64,000 bases of DNA from Aegilops tauschii subsp. strangulata. Taxonomy: Eukaryota > Streptophyta > Magnoliopsida > Poales > Poaceae. A program made the translations under genes and the position numbers. Positions 12,120-23,337 of this stretch are shown one piece after another. Every line of letters begins with the position of its first letter. Positions within the stretch are counted from its first letter, which is position 1. The notes under the pieces were generated by a model. It saw only the letters and a program-made list of their open reading frames with translations. It ran no database searches and was not told the origin of the DNA. The DNA is taken from the NCBI RefSeq assembly GCF_002575655.3, contig NC_053037.3, forward strand, positions 451,949,793 through 452,013,792. The letters are read 5' to 3'.

Positions 12120-12711
12120 ATGACTAACAAACATGGGATCGAGGCACTGAGTTCCATTCTGGATGGAATGAAGCCCACATGCTCCGCACCTACAGATTCG
12201 TATTCAGAATATGATCCTAATGACTATTCTGAGCTCAAGGAGTCAAAGGCAGATGGCCTATCATGTTCACTGCTTTGCTCGTGTGTAAGCTATCTTTGCT
12301 CAAGGAGTCAAAGGAATATGATCCTATAGTAAGCTGTCTTCCATTTCTTCCGCTTCTTTGCACCGCCATGTGCTTAGTTTACTCATCATATATGTGAAGT
12401 TGCCATGCCCACCCATTATCAACACGCATTCCATTTTTCATCATACCATGTTTTTCCATTCAAACGTTGCTCTTGTGTATCAGACATCCAAAAGGTAGAG
12501 AGTGATTGCAGAACCTGAAGGAGTAGTAGTGGCAAAGTCCTTGAAAAAGGTGGTGGTACTACAGAAATCAGACAACACCCCACTTATATTGGCGATAGAA
12601 CCAGCGCCACAAAACCTAGGACATCGCAACTATGTGCTCGCTGCTTTGCTCTTGTTAGTACATGTTGTCTTGTATCGTTGTACTTACATTCATACCTGGT
12701 TGATTATGTGA
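12120..12711 (+). CDS. Unrecognised exon-like ORF pair in CACTA Y
   Basis: Two open frames, 12120-12329 and 12502-12711, look like exons. The first contains MTNKHGIEALSSILDGMKP followed by an acidic Ser/Asp/Glu run. The second contains EGVVVAKSLKKVVVLQKSDN. Each then runs into the same AT-rich repeat (ctgctttgctc...), which would be intron. I recognise no family and no transposase motif. They could be parts of a CACTA accessory gene. Confidence 0.25.
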
Positions 12712-13175
12712 CATCAGTGTGCATGATAACCTACATATCCACTATTCTCTCCTAATTATCAGATCTATATTAATGCTTACATTAATGTAAATAAAACCAA
12801 TGCTTATGAAGAAGTTTAGCTCTACATTGTTTTTGTAAGTATGTGTTATCCTTTGTCACTGTACTTATACTGTCAGCTAGTTGTTCATGTACCATCACTT
12901 TGCAGCTTATTTTCCCTTGGCATCCATTTTATACACATCTGATCTATGTTTACTCTTACCAAAATGTTGAATAAAACCAATGCTACTGAAGATGTTTAGC
13001 TCTGCATTACTCTTGTCAGTACCTTTTGGTTGTATGTTGTACCTACATTTATAGCTAGTTGATTATGTAGCATCACTCTGCATCTTAGCTTAAATAATCT
13101 CCATTTGTTCCTATATTATCACTTCTGTATTTACTCTTAACAAAATGTAGAATAAAGGCAATGCTTATGAAGAAG
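12640..13175. repeat. Three tandem copies of a ~180-bp unit
   Basis: The phrase taaaaccaatgcttatgaag (or close) recurs near 12793, 12973 and 13150, and gctctgcattactcttgtcag-type phrases near 12642, 12825 and 13005. The period is about 180 bp. The unit is AT-rich and without ORFs. Confidence 0.7.
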
Positions 13176-13474
13176 ACTAAGTGGTAAACTTCTTGAATTG
13201 CCCGCCCATCAACATGGAAAAGGGCTTTATAGAGCCGGTCTTCATTACTAACGTATGTTTGTCCTTCTCGAGCCTTCAAACTTTGTTGTGTATATTTGGA
13301 TATCAATGACTGCAACTGTTGTTTATTTTTGTCGTTTGCATCAAATTGCATGTTTAAAGTTTATTGTGAAATTCATACACATAAATTTCTCCTTCTCAAT
13401 TGCAGTTTTTAGTTGTACAACCTAGTTCCTTATTCATACCATGTAAATTAAACTAAACATAGCAAGTGATCTTC

Positions 13475-13790
13475 CTTAGCACTGCATGTATGCTTGTTGA
13501 TCTATAATCCTGTGCTGTGGTCAAACTACCAACTCCAGGACAATGTCATATCCTGCTATGTCTTAACTATGAACAATGCATATTATGTTCACGTTATTTA
13601 AATCATGTCTCTTTATTTACCAATCTGAAATGGGATAAATTGACGGTACACTCACCATCGATGCTTATACATTCTTTAGCACTACATCTATGCTTGTGTT
13701 CTTGATATGTAATCTAGTGGTGTGGTGAAGCTGGCCACTCTTGCACAATGCTATTTCCTGCCATGTCTTAAGTGTGACATTTTTTATTCT
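13475..13790. repeat. Two copies of a ~200-bp duplication
   Basis: The ordered phrases agcactgcat/agcactacat, tatgcttgt, gtgctgtggt/gtggtgtggt, acaatg.tat.tcctgc.atgtctta occur near 13479-13566 and 13677-13772. It continues the series of duplicated intron-like blocks of this arm. Confidence 0.6.
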
Positions 13791-14013
13791 ATTGTAATCT
13801 AGGTCTCTTTATTTGCCACTAAGAAATGGGATGAATCGACAACACTGTTGCTTACATGTGCAAAGCATGTTATCTGTCTATTTTTTTTCTCTTTCAGGGT
13901 GATATCACTGACGCCAAGAACTGCCATTAATGTTATGCAACTAGAGTTGGATATAAACGTCAAGCAAGTGCAGTCATGAGTTTGCTCAGCTGCTTGCACT
14001 GCAGCTCCCAGGC

Positions 14014-14016
14014 AGG
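14014..14016. repeat. 3-bp target duplication AGG, left copy (CACTA Z)
   Basis: AGG directly precedes CACTGGTACG at 14017 and directly follows the opposite terminus at 50621-50623. Three base pairs is the target duplication size of CACTA transposons. Confidence 0.6.
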
Positions 14017-14045
14017 CACTGGTACGCATCGGTGCTATACAAACA

Positions 14046-14640
14046 GTTTTTAACCCCTTTCCGCGACGGCATTTGGAACCGTCGCCAAGTGAGTGTGGGC
14101 GATAGGGGGTCCTTCCCACACGACCCAGAAACCGTCGGGGATAGGCCCTCCTGGGACACAGGGTGGGGCAAAATGAGCTCGTGTGCGATCAGGCGAGGCA
14201 TAGAAACCCAATCATTTCCGTTCGTATGTACATCCCACACGGTGAATACCAAAAAAACATTTCCGTTCGTATGTACATCCCACACAGTCAATCCAGGAAA
14301 AACATTTCCGTTCGTATGTATATCACACACAGTCAATCCACGTTTGCGTTCTTATGTACATCCCACATAGTCAATCCAGGGAAAACGTTTCCGTTCGTAT
14401 GTACATCCCACATAGTTTTATGTGTAGGCTCGTGTGTGAAAGGTGTAACTATCACACATGCTCTGCCTTGGTTAACTGTCTGCTTTTATCAACTACATCA
14501 CACATGATTTGATGAAGAAAACTGTGTGGCATTGGGTTATCCATCACAAGCGCTTTTACTGCCAGAACCGTTTGCAAAGTTCCATGACCGTCTGTTCTCT
14601 TTTTACATCGCACATGTTGTTTTCTTTCTAACCGTGTGCA
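14046..14640. repeat. Left subterminal repeat field of CACTA Z
   Basis: Contains accgtcgcc, ccacacgac and many cacacag/cacatag variants. The densest part, 14214-14416, is a minisatellite of about five copies of a ~45-bp unit built on tttccgttcgtatgtacatc. The right arm shows the same kind of repeats in reverse orientation at 49990-50610. Confidence 0.7.
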
Positions 14641-15189
14641 CATTATTTTATTAGCTCCTGTATATTTTAATTTTTGCCTATAATTTATTATCGAATTGGA
14701 AATTTTGAAATATGAAACGTGCAATTCAAATTCTCAGCACAATGGTTCAACAACGAATCCATAAATAAAATTGCCAGTACAATATGTTCAGTAATTACAG
14801 GATTAGACAACAATTAACTATGATGAACCACAATATTTAAAGGCGGTAAATGTGAAGAGACAAGTGTAAATCATTTTGACTGCCGATGGTGTTGAAGAAG
14901 CAGAATGCCCATAATGTGCCTTCCTGCATGCCATAGGCATGAACCACTTTTGTCCAACCCCTTGTGACGATCGCCCGCCCATCCTTCGCCGCCTTCAGGA
15001 AGACTTCTAGAGCATTATCACGGTAGCATATATACTTTAACCTTAGTTGCCTCCACTCCGGTTATGTAGTTAGCAAGGTAAACATCAGTAAATAGCTTCG
15101 GAAACCACTGAAAAGAGAAAAATATCAGATACTGAGGCCTAATAGAGTAACTTGTTGTGGGCGGGGGGAAAAGGCAACACAGTACTTAC

Positions 15190-15368
15190 CATCCTAAAGT
15201 TCACTATTGTCTTGGACAAAGTGTAAATAAAGAGCTTAATAACAATCACCCGTTTCTTTCGCCTAACAATCTTTCTTAGTTTCCTCACTTGACGCTTGTT
15301 CATGAATATCTCATTGCCCCATACGCAAATGGGATCGAAGCGTGGATCAGTACCGCTCATATATGTAC
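15190..15368 (-). other. Well-bounded exon of the left-arm B3-like gene
   Basis: Minus-strand acceptor cttgtAG just before 15368 and donor GTAAGTACT just after 15190 frame a 179-bp open exon with no stop. It codes for a strongly basic segment (motif MNKRQVRKLRKIVRRKKR), which could be a nuclear-localisation or DNA-binding segment. It is the best-preserved exon of this gene. Confidence 0.5.
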
Positions 15369-17480
15369 CTACAAGCAACCAGTAAATGTTAGAAGCTAAA
15401 CTAAGATTGCACAAATAATATAAAATACAACTACCTATGTTCCTAAGTACAAGTTTTTTTTAGAGACTTCACTATGAACTACATACGGATGTATATAGAA
15501 TTATAGATATAGTTTAGATTAGAATCTAGATTCACTCATTTTGCTTGTTATGTAGTCTATATTGGAATCTCTAAAAATACTTATACTTAGGAATAGATGG
15601 TGTATAAGACATGGGATGCGGCTAACCTCGACGGCAAACAACAGCATCGCCCGTTGTAGCCCTGTGTAAGTACATGGAAAGCCAATGTTAACTACAACAG
15701 GGTTAACATCCATCAAAAATAGCAAATGGTAATAAAACGGCAGCATCTGTAGTGATATCTTCATTGCGAAAGAGTAGCGCGGTAGCAAAGGGACGGATTA
15801 AAAATGGATACAACTATTAATTGCAACAGGCTTAACAACATACTAATTCATGTTTTGTAAGTTTGTAGCCATTGAAATACAACTTTTTAAAAATGGATAC
15901 AACTGTTAATTGCAACAAGCTTAATGGCCATTGAAACCGGTACTGATAAAAATGCAATTGGCAGAGTTAAACATCACAAGGCAGGTGCTGCCAGAGCAGA
16001 TAATGGCCTAAGTCTATAAAAAGGTAGGGAAATAGCTAAAACGTGTTAGGCATGTTTATTACAACATGCTTAATACATCGACCGTACAAAACATAGCCAT
16101 TAATTGCAACTGGTATTGGTAAGATTGAACTGGTGAGTACATACTTGGTAAGTCCTGAGAGGTGGTTGCTGGGGCACTTCATCTGCGCCAGAGCCCGCCC
16201 AAAGTCAGCGGCGGCGGAGGCGAGCTATTCCTCTGGGTCAAAGCGTGGATCAGTGCCACTGACATGTGTACCTACAGGCAACCAGTAAATGGTAGAAGTT
16301 AAACTGCAATTGCACAAATGATGTGAAATACTGTAAGACATGGGATGCAACTAACCTCGACGGCAAACAACAGCATCAGCCGTTATGACCCTGCGTAAGT
16401 ACATGGACAGGCATGTTAAGTACAACAGGGTTAGCATCCACCAAAAATAGCAAATGGGCAGCATCTCTAGTATATCTTCATTGCGGAGAGTAGCATGGTA
16501 GCAAAGGGACAGATTAAAAAATGGATACAACTCTTAATTGCAACAGGCTTAACAACATCCTAAGTAATGTTTTGTAAGTTTGTAGCCATTGAAATATAAC
16601 TGTTTAAAAATGGATTCAAATGTTAATTGCAACATGCTTAAAAACCATTGAAATCGGTACTGATAAAATTGCAATTGGCATACACATCACAACGCAGGTG
16701 CTGCCAGAGCAGAGAATGGCCCAGATGTCTATAAAAAGGTAGGGAAAGTAGCTAAAATGTGTTAGGCATGTTTACTAGAAAATGCTTAATACATCGATCG
16801 TACAGAACATAGCCATTAATTGCAACTGGTATTGGTAAGATTGAACTCGTGAGTACATATTTGGTAAGTCCTGAGAGGTAGTTGCTGGGGCACTTCATCT
16901 TGGCCAGAGCCCGCCCAAAGTCAGCGGCGGCGGAGGCGAGCTATTTCTCTGGGTCGAAGTGTGGATCAGTGCCACTGACATGTGTACCTACAGGCAAGCA
17001 GTAAATGGTAGAAGTTAAACTACAATTGCACAAATGATGTGAAATACTGTAAGACATGGGATGCAGCTAACCTCGACGGCAAACAACAGCATCGACCGTT
17101 ATGACCCTGCGTAAGTACATGGACAGGCATGTTAAGTACAACAGGGTTAGCATCCACTAAAATAGCAAATGGATAGCATCTCTAGTGATATTCTGAGTCA
17201 TGTATTGTAAGTTTGTTGCTGGTATTGGTGAAATTGAGCTGGACACGATAATATTTGAACATCACACAGTGTGCAGTACTGAAATAAACAAGGCACGAAC
17301 ATGCTTAATATATCAACCGTACAAATCATAGTCGTTGCAAGTGGCATTGGTAAGATTTAGCTGGTCAGATCTTACCTGTTAAGTCCTGGGGGGGTAGTCA
17401 CTGGGGCACTTCATCTGGGCCAGAGCCTGCAACATGTCGTCGGCGGCGGAGGCGAGGTGTTCCTCCGGGTCAACACGCAC
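15300..17480. repeat. Three tandem units of ~0.72 kb, each carrying an exon
   Basis: The exon phrase gtggatcagt.cc.ct is at 15342, 16245 and 16961; the last two are about 716 bp apart, and the first interval is longer partly because of the 169-bp MITE. Intron phrases (aacagcatcg/agccgtt, taagtacatgga, gttagcatcca.c, attgcaac.ggctta) recur in the same order. A fourth partial copy is the exon 1 region near 17380-17480. Confidence 0.85.
15434..15602. mobile_element. Stowaway MITE, 169 bp, diverged
   Basis: The ends (CCTATGTTCCTAAGTACAAG and CTTATACTTAGGAATAGATG) are imperfect inverted repeats of the same family as the MITE at 10482. TA dinucleotides flank it at 15432-15433 and 15603-15604. It lies in an intron of the left-arm B3-like gene and lengthens the first tandem unit there. 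Confidence 0.8.
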
Positions 17481-17509
17481 AACGGCCATCGCGCCATGGA
17501 CCGCCATCA

Positions 17510-18164
17510 GCTCCTAGCGGTGGGGATTTGGAGGCATGAGGATGTTTCGCAGGCGCCATTTAAGCAATCAGGCCGGGGCCGTGATAGAGATCGGTGGGTT
17601 ACCTAACTGGATCCGAGCACAACGTAGATGTGGTTGAAGTTGTGGTTGCGGCGGCGGCGGTTTGAGATGCCGGTAGGGGGAGGCGCGAGGGGGGGGGAGA
17701 TACTGAGGAAATTTGATGGGTGGGGATGTGGTTGGAGGAATAAATTCTAAAATCGCGCACCTAATGAAAATTTCGCTGCGAAACATGAAACTTAGGCGGG
17801 GGAAACACACAACACAGAGGAAGCACGTAAAATACTCGTGTGCGAAAAAACAGAAAATTGGCAGATCTCGTCTCCAAAAAAATGTACACGTGTAGTTGAT
17901 TTTTTTGATCAATGGTACGCCTGGTTTATTAGGAAACATCGCACAGGTAACTGACTTATGGATCATCAATGCAAAAAAACGCAGACGGGTATGGCATAGA
18001 AATCGTGTGTTTTGTGATCTTCTAATGATTAACGCAAAAAAACGCACACGGGCACATGCTAATCAACGCTCAAAGCCCTCAAAGGATGCTCTTACCGACA
18101 TTGTACGTTAATACTACAAACTTAAAGTACTACTGGTAATTTGCTCTAATACTACAAACTTAAA
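17510..18164. other. Upstream region of the left-arm B3-like gene, with subterminal-type repeats
   Basis: No gene. 17735-18080 carries variants of gcgcac, cacacaac, cgtgtgcg, tcgcacag and cgcacacggg separated by a-runs (gcaaaaaaacgca twice, 17970 and 18033). These match the repeat vocabulary of both ends of Z. A GC-rich tract with a G10-type run precedes it (17670-17705). Confidence 0.5.
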
Positions 18165-18396
18165 CTACTTCTCACATGCTGCCATCGGGGCATGCTGGCT
18201 AGACGTCGGCGTTCTACTTCCCGGCCTTGTAGCGGCAGCCCACCATGCTTCGATCTCCGCCAAGCTCTCCTCACCACGGCGTGCGGCCTCTTCTTTCTTG
18301 CGGCGGCGGGACTGCCTTTTCTTGAATGCTTTCTGCCTTTTTTGTTCCTTCTATGCGGCTTTCGCCGCCTCTAGATCCACCTCCCATTCGGCCATG

Positions 18397-18401
18397 GCAG
18401 C
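18397..18401. repeat. 5-bp target duplication GCAGC, left copy (outer Fatima)
   Basis: GCAGC directly precedes the LTR start TGAGGGAG at 18402, and again directly follows the other LTR at 37485-37489. Confidence 0.9.
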
Positions 18402-18872
18402 TGAGGGAGTCCTGGATTAGGGGGTCCTCGGACAGCCGGACTATATACTTTGGCCGGACTGTTGGACTATGAAGATACAAGATTGAAGACTTCGTCTCGT
18501 GTCCGGATGGGACTCTCCTTGGCGTGGAAGGCAAGCTTGGCAATTCAGATATGTAGATCTCCTCCCTTGTAACCGACTCTGTGTAACCCTAGCCCCCTCC
18601 GGTGTCTATATAAACCGGAGGGTTTAGTCCGTAGGACAACAACAATCATAATCATAGGCTAGCTTCTAGGGTTTAACCTCTACGATCTCGTGGTAGATCA
18701 ATTCTTGTAATACTCATATCATCAAGATCAATCAAGCAGGAAGTAGGGTATTACCTCCATCGAGAGGGCCCGAACCTGGGTAAACATCGTGTCCCCCGCC
18801 TCCTCTTACCATCCGCCTTAGACGAACAGTTCGGGAACCCCTACCCGAGATCCGCCGGTTTTGACACCGACA
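18402..18872 (+). repeat. 5' LTR of outer Fatima
   Basis: 471 bp, TGAGGGAG to CGACA. TATA box TATATAA at 18607-18613. The same position is mutated to TGTATAA in its partner LTR at 37014-37484. Confidence 0.9.
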
Positions 18873-18894
18873 TTGGTGCTTTCATTGAGAGTTC
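18873..18894 (+). other. Primer-binding region of outer Fatima
   Basis: TTGGTGCTTTCATTGAGAG follows the LTR with no spacer or one base. The inner Fatima has the same stretch after its 5' LTR (26397). The TGG start is as expected for a tRNA 3' CCA pairing site; I could not assign the tRNA. Confidence 0.5.
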
Positions 18895-18919
18895 CACTGT
18901 GCCGTCACTATAAGGCTTG

Positions 18920-21200
18920 ATGGCTCCTTCGATCATCGGTAGCGATGCGATCCAGGGTGAGGTTTTTCTCCCCAGACAAATCTTCGTATTCGGCGCCTTC
19001 GCACTGCGGGCCAACTCACTTGGCCATCTGGAGCAGATCGAGAGCTACGCCCCTGGCCGTCAGGTCAGGTTTGGAAACTTAAACTATAGTGCCGACATCC
19101 GCGGAGACTTGATCTTCGATGGATTCGAGCCCGTGTCAGGTGCGCCGCACAGTCACGACGAGCATGACTTAGCTCTGCCGATGGACAGTGTTCGGGAGAT
19201 CACCCCTGTGGCAACTCCGGCCCTCGATCCGGAGCAGATCGCGCCGTCCGAGGACGGGTGGATGGACCCCGCCACGGAGGCCGCACACTCAGCGGCGATA
19301 GAGCCGAATACTGACTTCACCTCCTACGAGACATGTGTTGCCGGATCCTTGGATTCGTCCCCGGCCACGAACGCCGAACCGCCTGCGTCAGTGCCTATCG
19401 AATCTGATTGGGCGCCGATCATGGAGTTTTCCTCCACGGATATCTTTCAGCACTCGCCCCTGGGCGATGTGCTAAATTCATTAAGGTCTCTCTCCTTGTC
19501 AGGAGGCCCTTGGCCGAACTGTATCCGGCTTGAGTGGGAAGCGGACGACGAACAAATTCGTTACCCACCCACCACCCACTTAATAGCCACTGTCGACGAC
19601 TTAACCGACATGATTGATTTTGGCTCCGAAGACATCGACGGTATGGACGATGATGTAGGAGAAGAACAGGAACCACCGCCCACAGGGCGCTGGACTGCCA
19701 CCTCATCATATGATATATACATGGTGGACACCCCCAAAGAAAGCGATGGAAATAAGGCAACAGAGGATAATCCCCTCGAGAAGCAATCTAAGCACCGGCG
19801 TCAACGGCGCCGCTCTAAGCCCCGCCATAGCAAAAACGGCGATACCGGCACAAGAGACAATAACGTTGCGGATAGTGCCAAAGACGAAGACAATCCCCTT
19901 CAGCTAGGCCTCGAGCGGGAGGATGGGAAAGCTAGCCCTAAGGAACAGGCAGCAGACGGAGAGTCAGAGGATGACAATTACATGCCTCTCTCCAAAGACG
20001 AGGTGAGCCTCGGCGATGAAAAATTTATCGTGCCTGAGGATACCGTCGAACAGGAGCGCTTCAAGCGCCGGCTTATAGCCACAGCAAAAAGCCTGAAGAA
20101 AAAGCAGCAGCAGCTTCAAGCTGACCAAGATCTGCTAGCGGATAGATGGACTGAGGTCCTGGCGACCGAGGAATACGAACTCGAGCGCCCAACCAAAAGT
20201 TACCAAAGCACAGGTTGCTACCCCAACTCGACGAGGAAGCATTAAAGCCAACGCTTCCAGCGTATGACGTGGCTGACCGGCCACCTCATGGCCGAGACAA
20301 AGCAGCATATCAGGCTGAAGTCCAGCCCGCACCCCGCCGCCAGTCAAACAAAAATACCAAGGCCCGGGGTAACACGCAAGACCTGCGAGACATATTGAAC
20401 AAAGCAGGACATGCAAGATCGATCTACGGATCACGCGGGCGCGCCCCAACGCGTGACGACGACCGTCACGCCGGATATACTAAAAGCAAATCCGGCCGGG
20501 CCGAATACAGCAGACAAGACTCGTATGAACCCGTGAACATTGAATCATATGATGGTACAACAGACCCCGCGGTATGGATTGAAGATTTCCTCCTCCACAT
20601 CCACATGGCCCGCGGTGACGATCTACATGCCATCAACTACCTCCCATTAAAACTCAAAGGACCTGCTCGGCATTGGCTCAATAGCCTGCCGGCAAACTCC
20701 ATAGGCAGTTGGGAGAATTTGGAGGACGCATTCCTTGACAACTTCCAGGGCACTTATGTGCAACCACCGGATGCCGATGACTTGAGTCACATAATCCAAT
20801 AGCCAGGGGAATCAGCCAGGAAATTCTGGACTCGGTTCGTAACTAAAAAGAACCAAATTGTCGACTGTCTGGATGTCGAGGCCTTAGCGGCATTTAAGCA
20901 TAACATCCGCGACGAGTGGCTCGCCCGACACCTCGGCCAAGAAAAGCCGAAGTCCATGGCAGCCCTCACGACACTCATGACCCGCTTTTGTGCGGGCGAA
21001 GATAGCTGGCTGGCTCGCACCAACAGCACATCAAGAAACCCTGGCAATTCAGATGCCAAAGATAGCAACGGCAGGCCACGTCGCAACAGACACAAGCGCC
21101 GCAACAACGGCGACAACGCTGAAGACACGGCAGTTAATGCCGGATTTAGTGGCTCTAAATCCGGTCAGCGGAAAAGCCGTTCAAAAGAAGCAATCCGGGC
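18920..21200 (+). pseudogene. Gag of outer Fatima, with frameshifts and a nonsense mutation
   Basis: The ATG at 18920 (MAPSIIGSDAIQGEV) follows the primer site by about 30 bp. An N-terminal region rich in acidic residues leads into a Lys/Glu coiled-coil-like segment; a frameshift lies near 20210-20245. The second frame (20215-20799) holds the retrotransposon Gag core, with YDGTTDPAVWIEDF, KGPARHWLNSLP and GSWENLEDAFLDNF, and ends at TAG 20800-20802 where CAG is expected. The next part (LARHLGQEKPKSMAALTTLM) continues to a basic Asn/Arg-rich tail, and another frameshift near 21190 precedes the zinc-finger-like CQIHGTPDKPANHTNRECW. The core is present, unlike in the inner element. Confidence 0.8.
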
Positions 21201-21209
21201 CCGTCCAGC

Positions 21210-22139
21210 TTGGACCGCATACTCGATCGTTCGTGCCAAATTCATGGCACCCCCGATAAACCAGCCAACCACACCAACAGAGAATGTTGGGTGTTCAAAG
21301 AGGCCGGCAAGTTGAATGTCGAAAACAAGGAAAAGGGGCTGCATAGCGACGACGAGGACGAGCCCCGCCCGCCGAACACAGGAGGACAGAAGAAATTTCC
21401 TCCCCAAGTGAAAACGGTAAACATGATATACGCAACCCATATTCCCAAGCGGGAACGGAAGCGTGCACTGAGGGACGTCTACACGATGGAGCCAGTTGCC
21501 CCAAAGTCCAACCCATGGTCTTCTTGTCCGATCACCTTCGATCGTAGGGACCACCCTACCAGTATCTGTCATGGCGGTTCTGCCGCTTTGGTCCTTGACC
21601 CCATCATTGACGGATTACACCTCACTCGAGTCCTTATGGACGGTGGCAGCAGTCTGAACCTGCTCTATCAGGATACAGTGCGCAAAATGGGTATAGACCC
21701 CTCGAGGATCAAACCCACCAAAACCACCTTTAAAGGTGTCATCCCAGGTGTAGAGGCCTGTTGCACGGGCTCAATCACACTGGAAGTGGTCTTCGGATCT
21801 CCGGACAACTTCCGAAGCGAGAAGTTAATCTTCGATATCGTCCCCTTCCGCAGTGGCTATCACGCACTGCTCGGACGAACCGCATTTGCCAGATTCAATG
21901 CGGTACCGCATTATGCATACCTCAAGCTCAAAATGCCAGGACCTCGCGGTGTTACAACAGTTAATGGAAACACAGAACGCCCGCTCCGCACGGAGGAGCA
22001 CACTGCGGCCCTCGCAGCAGAAGCGCAAAGCAGCCTTATGAGGCAAACCGCCAATTCGGCGAAAAAGACCCCGGACACCTTCAAGCGAGTCTGGAGTACC
22101 CTGCAAGAGGATCGCCAGGCATGTTTAGAACTCGCCTAG
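21210..22139 (+). pseudogene. Retropepsin-like protease of outer Fatima
   Basis: The open frame is 309 codons, ending at TAG 22137-22139. After the zinc-finger-like segment (CxxH...HxxxxC) comes the protease domain, with the active-site region LMDGGSSLNLLY (about 21635-21672) and a C-terminal LLGRTAFARF. The DGG form also occurs in the inner Fatima and in the element at 40283, so it is a clade trait rather than damage. It was presumably made as part of a gag-protease polyprotein. No reverse transcriptase follows. Confidence 0.75.
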
Positions 22140-23337
22140 CAATTCGGCCTCCGTCCTAGTCCCAGTCAAGCGGCGAAATTTGCGCCGCGCGTACATAATT
22201 ACGCACTCAAGATACCATGGGCATAGGCGGAGGCACAGACATGGCATGGCCCACAATGCGGCTCAACCGCTTCAGGACCTGTATACCTTTAACATTTTCT
22301 TCCTTTCAGGCCCCTATTCTCTGAAGGCCCTCTCCGGTCGTCTGATTATCGGACCCGTCACGGGAAGGAAACACCAAGGAAGCTAGAAGCTTTGACGTAC
22401 AAGGGAATCCACAGGTGGTCTCTGATAACGATCGATATACCTGTTTTGCATACCCACATGCAGCTTGCCCTTGGATAGGACATGTCAAATAGTCCTATTT
22501 TTTACTTATTGCACTACATGTATGCATATGCTTTGACATATCATTTAAATAACAATGTACAGCATTAGCTCATTATTGCACTTCTTCATATTTTTCCCTG
22601 TCTGCTTATTTACGACAAATTGACCCGTACATTCTGATAAGTCCAGTGCGCCAGGGGCTTCAGTGTACCCCATAACACGGCAAGAAAAGTCTGAACACTT
22701 TTGACAGTGCGGCACCCCGAACTTATAGCATTATATGCATCAGCTCCGAATCATGTCTTAGGTCAATAGTTGGGTTTGCCCAGCTCCCATGTTTTGGTAC
22801 CTTACGTTCCGCTATATTCGGCTAAGGTAGCGCTGCGAGAACTACTGCGATTGTGTCCCGGTTCTTCCGGACGAACACCTCAGTAGAGAAAGCCGAAAAC
22901 TGACTGTCATGATGAGGCGAGAGCTGGACGTTGTTCGAGAGGTCTCAAATCCTTAAAGATTTTTTTCGCTTGGGGCGAGGAGTCGGCCTTGTCCGATTTA
23001 GGTGTACATAGCGCCCCAAGTTCGGCCTTCCGAATACTAGGGGCTTCACCAAAATTTAAAATTCTAGATTTCTATGGCTAAGTGAGAGTGATAAAGCTTT
23101 ATTGTCCGATTGCCTGGTTCGTTGTGCTGAACGCCTCCTTCGAAGGACCCAAAACTGGGATAAAAAGTGATCAGGTTTATCCCGAACACCTCAGTCCTAG
23201 TTACATGGGGGCAGAAGCCGACGACTGGCCAACTCTCAAATTTTATAAACGGCCGCACAGAAGGTAATATTTTAAATTAACAAGAGTTAATTAGCGCACA
23301 TGAACTCATTTCATATTACAGGATCACATGAGTACAT
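22140..23337 (+). other. Non-coding spacer of outer Fatima in place of pol
   Basis: About 1.2 kb with no coding frame between the protease stop and the antisense gene. In the inner Fatima this interval is RT, RNase H and integrase followed by a similar spacer (31566-32381). The sequence gives no sign of decayed RT motifs, so pol looks absent rather than eroded. Confidence 0.6.

Larger units (their letters stand above)
8908..14016 (+). mobile_element. Left arm of CACTA Y (inferred): intron-like tandem repeats and unassigned exon-like ORFs
   Basis: This stretch lies between the X terminus and the AGG-flanked start of element Z, and its continuation would be 50621-52298, which ends in a CACTA terminus. 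It has no transposase that I recognise. It contains three sets of internal tandem duplications, a Stowaway MITE, a C-rich ORF and two short exon-like ORFs. Assigning it to one element with 50621-52298 rests only on the AGG target duplication around Z; the left CACTA end was searched for and not found. Confidence 0.45.
14880..17507 (-). pseudogene. B3-like gene on the left arm of CACTA Z (degenerate, with duplicated exons)
   Basis: Read on the minus strand, exon 1 starts at ATG 17507 (MAVHGAMAVVRVDPEEHLAS) and ends near a GTAAGA donor at about 17380. Two chimeric exons follow (about 16985-16870 and 16270-16150) repeating LASAAADFGRALAQMKCPS. Next is an exon at 15368-15190 (GTYMSGTDPRFDPICVWGNE, then a Lys/Arg-rich stretch) with clean AG/GT borders. 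The last exon starts at 15110 (QWFPKLFTDVYLANY) and, after a 1-nt frameshift, reads AIVTRGWTKVVHAYG and EGTLWAFCFF. The last exon matches the plant B3 pattern (conserved GW, hydrophobic strands, G-x-x-x-x-F). In-frame stops occur in the chimeric exons. The role is unknown: captured B3 gene or DNA-binding accessory protein. Confidence 0.45.

Noticed and set aside
14214..14416. Possible CRISPR-like array (regular repeats)
   Set aside because: Repeat units are contiguous and degenerate with no unique spacers, and the genome is a plant; it is a transposon subterminal minisatellite.
17568..18047. 159-codon minus-strand frame
   Set aside because: Built on the subterminal-type repeats and a G/C run in CACTA Z; no coding signature.
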